Notes under the pieces: generated by a model
The model's input: only the letters and a program-made list of their open reading frames with translations
Told to the model about the DNA's origin: nothing
The model's database searches: none
From: Acidobacteriota bacterium
GTDB lineage: Bacteria > Acidobacteriota > Holophagae > Acanthopleuribacterales > Acanthopleuribacteraceae
DNA length: 64,000 nt
Direction of reading: 5' to 3'
Assembly: GCA_020439745.1 (NCBI GenBank)
Contig: JAGQSC010000009.1
Span: 124,001-188,000, forward strand
Shown here: in pieces, positions 45,998 through 53,718 of the stretch
Layout: the number at the start of each line of letters is the position of its first letter
Numbering within the stretch: the stretch's first letter is position 1
Program-made: the position numbers and the translations under genes

Positions 45998-47137
45998 TCA
46001 CTCCGCCATTTCAGCAGGCGCCTTGACCTTCATGCCATCCTGAAGAAACCGAATGCCCGCCGTAACCAGTAAGTCACCTTCGTTCAAACCAGACAACACT
46101 TCCAAGCCCTGCTCAGTCAGGTCACCGGTAGTGACCAGTTGACGTGAAACCCGAGCTGCAGTTCCCTGCTCCTTGACCACGTAAGCAAAACGCCCTTCAC
46201 GGTCTTCGGCAATCGCATGCGCGGGTACGTAGATGTGGGACGCCTCGCCGGACTCCCCAAAAGTCAACGTTACTTCCGCGGTCATGCCAGGTCGAACAGA
46301 GGTATTGGATTTGATAAGGCGCAGGGTTACTGGGAATGTAGTAGCCGCGGTTCCCGATGCTGCGCCAATTTCCGTGATCGTTGCGTCAAACAGTTCGCCC
46401 TGTAAGGAATCGAAACGTACTGTCGCACGATCCCCAACCTCTATGTCACCTACCCATTGTTCAGGAGCACCAATAGTCACCTCTGGTTGGGAACCTGCGT
46501 TGAGCACAGCTATGGGCGTGCCCGCACCTACGTTCTCAGACAACTCCACATTCACAGACGCGATGACACCTTCGATGGGCGCACGGAGCACGGTGTAGCT
46601 CATTCGTGCTTGTGCCAGTTCAAGTTTCTTGGTGAGGGACTCCACCTGTGCGCGCGCCGATTCTGCCTGTGCGCGCGCGCCATCCAATTCGGCGATGGAG
46701 ATGTTGTTGTTTTCGTAGAGTCCGCGTACCCGTTCGTAATTGGCCGTCGCGCTGCGCGCCTGGGCTTGGGCCTGATCCAACGACGCACTGACGTCTTGGA
46801 GCTGTAATTCATAATCCTTGGCATCAAGTCGCGCCACCACTTGGTCCTGTTTGACACGATCGCCCATGTTGACACTTATCGCTTCAATCGTGCCTGCCAC
46901 TCTAAAGCTCAATTTGGATTCAAGACCAGCCTTGGAAGTACCGGAAAAGGTCCGCAGTCGCTGTCCCCCTGACGGGACCACGCGCATGACTCGGACAGGA
47001 CGAAGGACCTCCTCGGGCTCCTTGGTGGTATCACCACAACCCGTGACCGATGCCATCAATCCTAGAGCCATCAGGCAGGTGCATAGGGCTGATACCCAAT
47101 TTCTTGGGTTTGAAACGGATCCTAATAACGTCTTCAC
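45998..47137 (-). CDS. RND periplasmic adaptor (membrane-fusion protein), lipoprotein
   Basis: The 379-residue protein has a lipoprotein signal (LMALGLMASVTGC, Cys34). The order is typical for an HlyD-family adaptor: first lipoyl half (GTIEAISVNMGDRVKQDQVV), an alpha-hairpin coiled coil (about 105-170) that meets TolC, second lipoyl half (TVLRAPIEGVIASVNVEL), a beta-barrel (EVTIGAPEQWVGDIEVGD) and a membrane-proximal domain (VPAHAIAEDREGRFAYVV). It links the RND pump to the outer-membrane channel. It is encoded between the two, 11 bases after the TolC gene and 4 bases before the pump. Confidence 0.95.
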   Translation of the reverse strand: MKTLLGSVSNPRNWVSALCTCLMALGLMASVTGCGDTTKEPEEVLRPVRVMRVVPSGGQRLRTFSGTSKAGLESKLSFRVAGTIEAISVNMGDRVKQDQVVARLDAKDYELQLQDVSASLDQAQAQARSATANYERVRGLYENNNISIAELDGARAQAESARAQVESLTKKLELAQARMSYTVLRAPIEGVIASVNVELSENVGAGTPIAVLNAGSQPEVTIGAPEQWVGDIEVGDRATVRFDSLQGELFDATITEIGAASGTAATTFPVTLRLIKSNTSVRPGMTAEVTLTFGESGEASHIYVPAHAIAEDREGRFAYVVKEQGTAARVSRQLVTTGDLTEQGLEVLSGLNEGDLLVTAGIRFLQDGMKVKAPAEMAE

Positions 47138-47148
47138 GGAACCCCCTT

Positions 47149-49512
47149 TTACTGGCTGTCCTTGTCTTGGTAATAGCGGTCCAGTCGCTCAAAAAATAAG
47201 GTCCGTTCTGCCGCCGAAACAAAGAAATCAAAATTACCAGCAGCGCGTTGGAACTTCATCAATTGGAGTAGAAAATCGTAGGTCGCATTTGCCGCAGCCT
47301 GATCGGCTACGAGCGTGGCGTTTTGAGCATCCAAGACATCGAGCGTGGACGCCAGGCCTTTGGCATAAGCATCATTGACCAGGCTCAGATTTTTGTGTGC
47401 GGCTTGGGCCGCGTCCTGGCTTAGGCGCATGGCGGGCGTCGCCGCACCCACGTCCTGTAGCGCCACGCGAATACCCAATTCCACCTGTTCACACACCGAC
47501 TGATGGCGTTTTTGTAGCTGGTCTAATTGGATCCGATCCTCGTCCCGCTCCGCTTTCAATCGGCCACCTGTCATGAGTGGCAATGAAAAATTCAAGGCAA
47601 TATTCCAGCTATCGTCCGGTGATGAAATAGCGGGGAAATCAGGAATTGGCGGGAGACCACCACCTGACGACCTATCGATCTGATAGTTGTAAGCTCCGCG
47701 CACCCCTACGGTGGGCAAATAAAAGGCACGAGATCCAGCTAATACTTCGCGTTGTTTGGCGAGAATGAGCGCGTCCAGTTGCTGTACTTCGGGTGACCGT
47801 CTCAGGCCTTCGTCGACCATGAAATTGCGGAAGATGCCAAACGAATGCTCGTTATTGACATAGGGCAAGAGTCGGCCCAAACCCGTCAGTAATTGCGGAT
47901 CGGTGAGGTCGGGTTCTGTAACCGTAATGTTCTGTTCCATCGGCAGATGGAGCACTTGGTTGAGTGCGTAGCCTGCCGCGTCGACCTGTGTCCGAGCGTG
48001 GATAGCACGTTGTTTGTCGGTGGCTAATTGGCTCTCCCAGCGATAGACTTCGGAGGGGTTGCCAATGCCAATATCACGACGAACCAGCGTTGTATCTAGA
48101 TGGGACTGAGTCAAGGTGAGGTTATCTGATTGAATTTGATACAACGCTTTGGCCTTAAGCAGATTGAGAAATCGATTGGCAGTCTCCAAGGCGATATCGA
48201 GGCGGGTTGACTGAACCTGAGCTTCAATGGCAGTTTGAACGTCTCTTTGAGCCTCAATGGCCGCGTTCACGCGATCCGAAAACACCAACTGATCCAGTTG
48301 AATAGAAGCCTGCCACAGCCGCTCAGGTTGTAATCCAAAAGAGGCCGCAGCCGATTGGGAATCGACATGAACACCCACGATCGAAAGATCCAATTGCGGC
48401 AGACGATTGGATGACAACTGTTGGATGCGTGACTGACCTGCGTCTATGTCCAATGCCACATCTGCCAGTTTCAGATTGCTGGTCACGGCGCGTTGCACAG
48501 CTTCACCCAGACTGAATGAGGGCCCCGACTCCGATTTTCGCTCATGCAGTAGGTCTGCTTCGATGTAGATGTCCCAGGTGGGATACCAGCCGATGGCACG
48601 CGCGGTTTCCATGTTGATGACCAGTTTTTGCGAGTCGCGTATTGTAACCGCCAAGTTGGCAGGATCTTCGCCACCCACCGTGCTGAGGATGTTCAAAGCC
48701 ATGCGACGCATGATGCGCTGGAAATCGGTTTTCGGTGCTGCGCCCGCCAACACGCCACGTTCCACGTGGTCGCGCCCCAGCATGGAAAAACTCGGTATCT
48801 TTTTGGCTATCAACCCATGGAATAACACATCCCGTTCCGCATTGGACAGGCGAAGCAGTGGCGTGATGTAAACAAACTGAGTAGCATCATCGATCTGATC
48901 AAGAATAGGCGCAGCTCGATCGGCTGCAGCAACCACGGTCACTTCCAAACCATACTTCTTGAAATTGGCGTCTAGGTAATCGTTTAGACCGGGAATCAAA
49001 TTGATGAAGAGAGAGTCTCCTATCATATGTACCCGATGGACTTCAGCGAGCTTCTGGATATAAGGCAAGTCTCTGTTCAAGCCATTGGCGGCAACCAGAT
49101 AATTGAGGTTGTGGACACCGCTGCTATCACCCGTTCGCGGGTAGGTGGGTAAATCCGCATCGATGCCAAAAGGTGCAAAAACGGGTTTCTTGTAAGGCCC
49201 ATTCTGCGTGGCCTGAAGTGACGAAAACACACCGAAACACACGATCAAGTCGACGGCCGGTTCGGCCAAGAGCGTCTGCAAGTTTGATTGAATTTTCGCC
49301 TGGTCCCAATTCCCTCGGAGTAAGAATTCGTCTGGGAAACGGACATCGTAATCGCGTTCGAGTAATGTGGTCACTTCGGTATGAAGGACGGGCAAAAACT
49401 CGGATTGAAAATCGTTGGGATCCCCATCGGCGCATACGCCTATCGTCAATGTGGGTCGCTGCCCGAACAACTGAAGGCACAGGAAAAACAGACACATTGC
49501 ACCCAAACGCAT
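47149..49512 (-). CDS. TolC-family channel fused to an N-terminal substrate-binding-protein domain
   Basis: The 787-residue product has a signal peptide (MRLGAMCLFFLCLQLFGQ). Residues about 20-335 resemble a periplasmic binding protein of the ABC_sub_bind/TrpX type (VDLIVCFGVFSSLQATQNG; KPVFAPFGIDADLP; AINGLNRDLPYIQKL-like helix; RAIGWYPTWDIYIEADLL). From about 345 to 755 it is a TolC family channel with the repeated helical signatures (AVQRAVTSNLKLADVALDID; DALILAKQREVLAGSRAFYLP; NDAYAKGLASTLDVLDAQN). TolC proteins are usually about 420-500 residues, so the fusion accounts for the length. It may let the efflux channel sense or capture a ligand. First gene of the RND operon. Confidence 0.85.
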   Translation of the reverse strand: MRLGAMCLFFLCLQLFGQRPTLTIGVCADGDPNDFQSEFLPVLHTEVTTLLERDYDVRFPDEFLLRGNWDQAKIQSNLQTLLAEPAVDLIVCFGVFSSLQATQNGPYKKPVFAPFGIDADLPTYPRTGDSSGVHNLNYLVAANGLNRDLPYIQKLAEVHRVHMIGDSLFINLIPGLNDYLDANFKKYGLEVTVVAAADRAAPILDQIDDATQFVYITPLLRLSNAERDVLFHGLIAKKIPSFSMLGRDHVERGVLAGAAPKTDFQRIMRRMALNILSTVGGEDPANLAVTIRDSQKLVINMETARAIGWYPTWDIYIEADLLHERKSESGPSFSLGEAVQRAVTSNLKLADVALDIDAGQSRIQQLSSNRLPQLDLSIVGVHVDSQSAAASFGLQPERLWQASIQLDQLVFSDRVNAAIEAQRDVQTAIEAQVQSTRLDIALETANRFLNLLKAKALYQIQSDNLTLTQSHLDTTLVRRDIGIGNPSEVYRWESQLATDKQRAIHARTQVDAAGYALNQVLHLPMEQNITVTEPDLTDPQLLTGLGRLLPYVNNEHSFGIFRNFMVDEGLRRSPEVQQLDALILAKQREVLAGSRAFYLPTVGVRGAYNYQIDRSSGGGLPPIPDFPAISSPDDSWNIALNFSLPLMTGGRLKAERDEDRIQLDQLQKRHQSVCEQVELGIRVALQDVGAATPAMRLSQDAAQAAHKNLSLVNDAYAKGLASTLDVLDAQNATLVADQAAANATYDFLLQLMKFQRAAGNFDFFVSAAERTLFFERLDRYYQDKDSQ

Positions 49513-49652
49513 CGCAACTCCAATCTGCTCAAGTAATGGTTACTACACACCCTGCCAATTGCAAACAAAACAGTCAAGTGAATTTATTGAGTCGTGTCTG
49601 TTGGGTTGTCTCGCCAGCATAACGGCATAAACCGTGAGATGTTCTTCTTGTC

Positions 49653-50990
49653 CTACTTTGCCTTTTTAGGGTCAGGGTAATATCCGCTGCGGTAGCTCAA
49701 CTTCACATCCTCGCGGTTGCAAGTAACTTTGATGCTTCGGAACTTCTTGCGGCCCGATGGTTTGGGGTAACCGAGTACATAGTGAAGGCTGTGGTTGTCT
49801 AGCACCCTCTGTAATGAAGGGCCCAAAGGGCTCTCCGGCACAAATTCACCGCCCGTGGTCTCGGCGAGATAACTTAGTCCTTTGTTCATTTCTTCGCTGA
49901 AGGCATCGAAATGAAGGGACGTGTCCTCATTGAGTCCAGCCACGCCACCATCAGCACCCATGCGATGAAGACTGGTCTGTCCACCCGACCGAAAGGTGTG
50001 AAACACCATTCTATTTGCGGTCGCAGCATGTGCGATGCGCATAAATTCACGGGTCAGGTTCGACGTGGCAATGTGTGCAGGCGTAGGTGCCGCGCCCTGA
50101 CTTTGATTTGAGGACACATAAGAACCTGCTTTCATGCGATCGGCGTAACTGCGCGTGAGTGATGCCGCCTCGCTGCCGGGCCGCAACGAAAATCCAGGCG
50201 ACACAAAATAGATTGATTTCATTCCTGGGACACGAGCAAATGCCATGGTGAGGCTTTCGAGTGCAGCCAATATGCCCTTGGTGTGCGCAGCATGCATGTT
50301 TAGAAAGCGATCGTGAGCCAAAGTAATGCAGTCATTGTATTCACGAGTCTTGGAAGCATCGTTCTCTGCGCCAAACACGTCACCGCCACCCGAGTTGAAT
50401 CCAGTAATGAAACGCGTGCAGTCGTTCAGTTCAGATTCAAGGAAACTTAGCTTTGTTTCACGGTTCACCATCAAATTGCCGCCAGGATTCATGATCAGTT
50501 TTTTCTCATACTCCAATAATTGCTGATAAACAACGCTTGGTTGATTGGTGAAGTCTGAAGTAATCCGCCCATGTTCCAGGCTGACCACAAAGAAATTGAC
50601 GTTGGGGCGAACTTGAGCCGTCTGAAAGTACTGCTTGAGCTCTTCCACGGTGGACCGCACTTGATTGGTATCGGCCATACTGAATTCCAACACCAGGATA
50701 AATGTCTGTGGGAACACTTGAACGGGGTTGTCGGGATCAGCTTCCTCCTGCATTTTTGCGAACTCTTGTTGGGGTGGTGCAAATCGATAATCCACCACCT
50801 GAAAGATCTCAAATTTGATATCTTTCTTGTCCTCTTTCAAGCGGAAGTCCGAGGCTTGCAAATCTACTACGGGACTGCCGTCAGGGTTATGCGCAAACAC
50901 ATCCAACATGACATATTCAACCGACATACTCTCCACAAGATCCATTTGTGGATCATCTTGGACCCACAGCGACAAACAAAACAAGATCAT
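49653..50990 (-). CDS. Secreted VWFA-domain protein, acidobacterial type
   Basis: The 445-residue product opens with a short hydrophobic signal (MILFCLSLWVQ) and the strand MLDVFAHNPDGSPVVDLQASDFRLKEDKK, the beginning of the VWFA-related domain typical of Acidobacteriota. The VWFA core follows (FILVLEFSMADTNQVRSTVEE; the DxSxS metal site is changed to FSMAD). The C-terminal signature GRKKFRSIKV and LSYRSGYYP is also of that family. The function is unknown; such proteins are exported and sometimes bound to surface complexes. It is one of the best phylum markers in the window. About 500 bases of mostly empty DNA separate it from the ECF gene. Confidence 0.9.
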   Translation of the reverse strand: MILFCLSLWVQDDPQMDLVESMSVEYVMLDVFAHNPDGSPVVDLQASDFRLKEDKKDIKFEIFQVVDYRFAPPQQEFAKMQEEADPDNPVQVFPQTFILVLEFSMADTNQVRSTVEELKQYFQTAQVRPNVNFFVVSLEHGRITSDFTNQPSVVYQQLLEYEKKLIMNPGGNLMVNRETKLSFLESELNDCTRFITGFNSGGGDVFGAENDASKTREYNDCITLAHDRFLNMHAAHTKGILAALESLTMAFARVPGMKSIYFVSPGFSLRPGSEAASLTRSYADRMKAGSYVSSNQSQGAAPTPAHIATSNLTREFMRIAHAATANRMVFHTFRSGGQTSLHRMGADGGVAGLNEDTSLHFDAFSEEMNKGLSYLAETTGGEFVPESPLGPSLQRVLDNHSLHYVLGYPKPSGRKKFRSIKVTCNREDVKLSYRSGYYPDPKKAK

Positions 50991-51494
50991 GTCGGACTCC
51001 TGAAGAACTGGTACCTGATCCAGAATGGAAACTCGAGCAGTACTTAAATCATCATACGCCCCTGAGGCTCCCTAACCGAAGTGTTCGCCGCAGTCGGTCA
51101 TGAGTTTTTACAATTTGTTGCACGGGTATTATTGATGTGATGCATCAAAAGCGCCAAGACGACAGCACGGTATGAAAGCGGCCCATGAATCATGTATTAC
51201 GTGTGGTTTATCACGCTGTGGTTAAGACAACCAATTCGGTTCCTAGATATTCAGGTAGACACTCTTCAAAAAGATCGCTGGGCATTTAGGTCCCGTAACC
51301 TTGGGAACGTGTTACGTAAAACAGGGAACGAACGGCGCCTGTGAAACATACCCATCAACTTACCTTAAGTACGCCCAAAAACTTAGCCATACCTTCGAAT
51401 AGTTGGAATTTGACGCCTCGTTCACGGTGGCTCCCAATCTCAAAGCCTATCCATGTCGTGAGATGACTTACATTTTTCCTCTGTGCCTGGCTGT
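50991..51494. other. 504-base intergenic region between the VWFA and sigma-factor genes
   Basis: It should carry the VWFA-gene promoter and the end of the ECF transcript. TTGATG-N5-CATCAA (51132-51148), including a self-complementary TGATGCATCA at 51138-51147, is the clearest structure. Spacing is not that of a canonical FNR box. I see no tRNA, small RNA or coding frame with support. Confidence 0.45.
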
Positions 51495-51983
51495 TCAATG
51501 GGCGGTCAGTTGGTCATAAAGCCAGGCGCGTGCGAAACGCCAATGACGTTTCACGGTAGCGGTGGACAGATGGAGGACCTCTCCGATCTCTTCGGTGGAA
51601 CATCCACAAAAAAACTTGAGCTCCACAACGCGAGCCTTAACGTCATCTACTGACTCCAACTCCGTCAGTAGCTGTTCCAGTTTTTCGTAGTTGGGTAGAT
51701 TCAGCTCGAGCGCTTCCGAGAACGTGACTTGAAGTGCGTCCCCGCCCCGTTTTTGACGTCCTTTGGCACGAACGTGATCAATCAAAATACCGCGCATGGC
51801 ACGGGCCGCAAATCCCAAGTAATGTGCATCGTCTTGCCACGTAATATCCTGATTGGCCAGTTTCAGCCAGACCTCATGTACAAGCACGGTGGGACTGAAC
51901 ACCGTGTCTTTCCGGCGGTGTAGTAACGCGTTCAATGCAATGCGTTTCAACTCCTGGTAGGTGGTGCTTTCGAGCGCATCCAA
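51495..51983 (-). CDS. ECF sigma factor of the kinase-associated (SigX6/ECF-Ser-Thr) group
   Basis: TTG 51983 is preceded by AGGAGG at six bases. The 162-residue product has region 2 (TYQELKRIALNAL; LVHEVWLKL; YLGFAARAMRGILIDHVRAKGRQKRGG) and region 4 (CGCSTEEIGEVLHLSTATVKRHWRFARAWL). These signatures fit the sigma-factor group common in Planctomycetes and Acidobacteria that is encoded with Ser/Thr kinases. The N terminus is about 15-20 residues shorter than usual. No anti-sigma gene is adjacent. It is divergent from the module/NHL gene, which stands between it and the kinase gene. Confidence 0.9.
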   Translation of the reverse strand: MDALESTTYQELKRIALNALLHRRKDTVFSPTVLVHEVWLKLANQDITWQDDAHYLGFAARAMRGILIDHVRAKGRQKRGGDALQVTFSEALELNLPNYEKLEQLLTELESVDDVKARVVELKFFCGCSTEEIGEVLHLSTATVKRHWRFARAWLYDQLTAH

Positions 51984-52139
51984 CGATCACCTCCTCAGCC
52001 TCTTTCTACGATGGAATCCAAGAAAAGTGTAAACCCTGATCCCTTTTCGTCGAAAAAGTCGGATTCCTACATAAGCAAACGGTGACTTGGTGTCGCCTAA
52101 CTAGTCCGGCTTTTCCGGAAATAACAAGGAGTTTTGTCT

Positions 52140-53666
52140 ATGAAACGGTATCTTTTGTTTGTCATCACGCTTGGGTCTGTGCAAGGGTGGTCCCAGCAGT
52201 TCCTGCCTTGGGTAACCTTTAATGAACAATTCAACAGTGAAATCGCAGTCAATAATCTGAGTGCCGAGGTGCAGCAGTTGACGTTCACTGCCACTAGGGC
52301 AAACGGCGAAACCCAAATCGCTGAGAGACAACTGAATCCAGGTCAGCTTTGGGTGGAATCCCCAGGTCAACTTTTCCCAGCCATGGCGGCGGGACAAGGA
52401 TTCTCGGTTCGCATTGACAGTGAGAATCCCGGTATTCATGCAGCATTTAGGGTCATAGGGTTGGGTTCTGCTTCTGGGAGTTCGCCCGCGCAGGGTAATG
52501 CCGTTGATATGAGCGATGCTTCTCAATTTTCACTCTTTCATTACCTTCCCGTACCCGAGATGGCACCCGCCAACGCGGCCGTAGTGGTTGTCAACGTTTC
52601 AGACAGCCCGGCAAACGTGGTGCTTCATGGCTTTACGTCCAATGGTAAGTTAGGTGAAGTCACTTGGGACTTGGCGGCCCAACATCCCCGGGCAGCGCTC
52701 ATCACGGATTTGTTTCCGTCCGCGGCGGATCCGGTTTTTGTGATTGCTGAGAGCGATCGCTCAGTAGTGGGTACAGCTTTCCTCTTCAATGAACTCCTGG
52801 AACCGTCCATGGCAAATGCCGAACCGCTCACTCATCTGCCGTCCTGGATGAGTGAGCCCGCTCCAATTACTGTTTCTTCTTTGACTCTAGGGCAGTCGCT
52901 CTCCATTGAGAACCTGGTAATTGCAGAGGACGGGTCGATGTATGCCGTGGAGGGATATGCCAACTCAAGAGCCTTTCACATTTCGGCAGACGGGTCTCAA
53001 ATCGACGTCATCACGTCCAGCCTCAACGGGCCCAATGGGATTGCTCGGGACTCCAAAGGCAATTTGTTCATTACAGAATACAACGCCAATCGATTGAGTA
53101 AGATCGATACATCCGGTTCCGTGATTCCTTTCGCAACTTTGGAAACTGGACCCCAAAACGTCACTGTAGATGCAGCGGACAATGTGTACGTTTCGTATTG
53201 GGGCTCAGGAAACGGCAATGGAAACAAAATCACGAAGATCACACCAGAAGGTGATGTCTCCACATTTGCACAGGGTATCAGCGTACCAAACGGCTTGAGT
53301 TTTGGCCCCGATGGGTTCCTTTATGTGGTCACAACCTATGGTGGCTTGATCAAGCGCATCTCTCCGGACGGCGTTGTCTCCGACTATGCCGACTTGCCCG
53401 GAAATGGCATTATCGGAGGATCCATGGTCTGGGTTGAAAACAAAATGTACGTCACGGGCGTTTATGGTCATCAGGTGTTCATGGTGGAAGACGGAACCGC
53501 TAGTCTACTGGCTGGGACCGGAACCCCTGGCGATTCTGATGGTCCCGCCCTGGAGGCCAGCTTTGAGTCACCACTAGGTATTGCCTACCATGCCGACAAG
53601 AAACAGCTCTATGTGACATCGGTGGGATTTGCCACGCCGGTCATTCGTCTCATTCAACTGAACTAA
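52140..53666 (+). CDS. Secreted protein: PWVS module followed by an NHL beta-propeller
   Basis: ATG 52140 follows AAGGAG at eight bases. The 508-residue product has a signal peptide (MKRYLLFVITLGSVQGWS). One PWVS module (about 21-235) follows, with FLPWVTFNEQFNSEIAVNNL, SPAQGNAVD, HYLPVPE and FLFNELLEPSMANAEP matching the two modules at 36305. From about 250, NHL/SMP-30-like repeats form a propeller (NGIARDSKGNLFITEYNANR; VTVDAADNVYVSYWG; PNGLSFGPDGFLYVV; GIAYHADKKQLYVTS). It lies between the divergent sigma factor and the Ser/Thr kinase and may be a surface sensor or a target of that circuit. Confidence 0.85.
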   Translation: MKRYLLFVITLGSVQGWSQQFLPWVTFNEQFNSEIAVNNLSAEVQQLTFTATRANGETQIAERQLNPGQLWVESPGQLFPAMAAGQGFSVRIDSENPGIHAAFRVIGLGSASGSSPAQGNAVDMSDASQFSLFHYLPVPEMAPANAAVVVVNVSDSPANVVLHGFTSNGKLGEVTWDLAAQHPRAALITDLFPSAADPVFVIAESDRSVVGTAFLFNELLEPSMANAEPLTHLPSWMSEPAPITVSSLTLGQSLSIENLVIAEDGSMYAVEGYANSRAFHISADGSQIDVITSSLNGPNGIARDSKGNLFITEYNANRLSKIDTSGSVIPFATLETGPQNVTVDAADNVYVSYWGSGNGNGNKITKITPEGDVSTFAQGISVPNGLSFGPDGFLYVVTTYGGLIKRISPDGVVSDYADLPGNGIIGGSMVWVENKMYVTGVYGHQVFMVEDGTASLLAGTGTPGDSDGPALEASFESPLGIAYHADKKQLYVTSVGFATPVIRLIQLN

Positions 53667-53676
53667 CCGTGTCTTG

Positions 53677-53695
53677 GGCGGGGCTACGCCCCGCC
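53677..53695 (+). terminator. GC-rich hairpin after the module/NHL gene
   Basis: GGCGGGGC, loop TAC, GCCCCGCC: a perfect 8-bp stem 11 bases after the stop codon. There is no T-run. Only 24 bases separate it from the kinase start, so it could attenuate kinase expression. Confidence 0.45.
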
Positions 53696-53718
53696 TTCAC
53701 CCAAACAGGAGCATATCG

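Noticed and set aside
51132-51148. Canonical FNR box
   Set aside because: The repeat TTGAT and ATCAA are separated by seven bases rather than four, so it is listed only as a palindrome.
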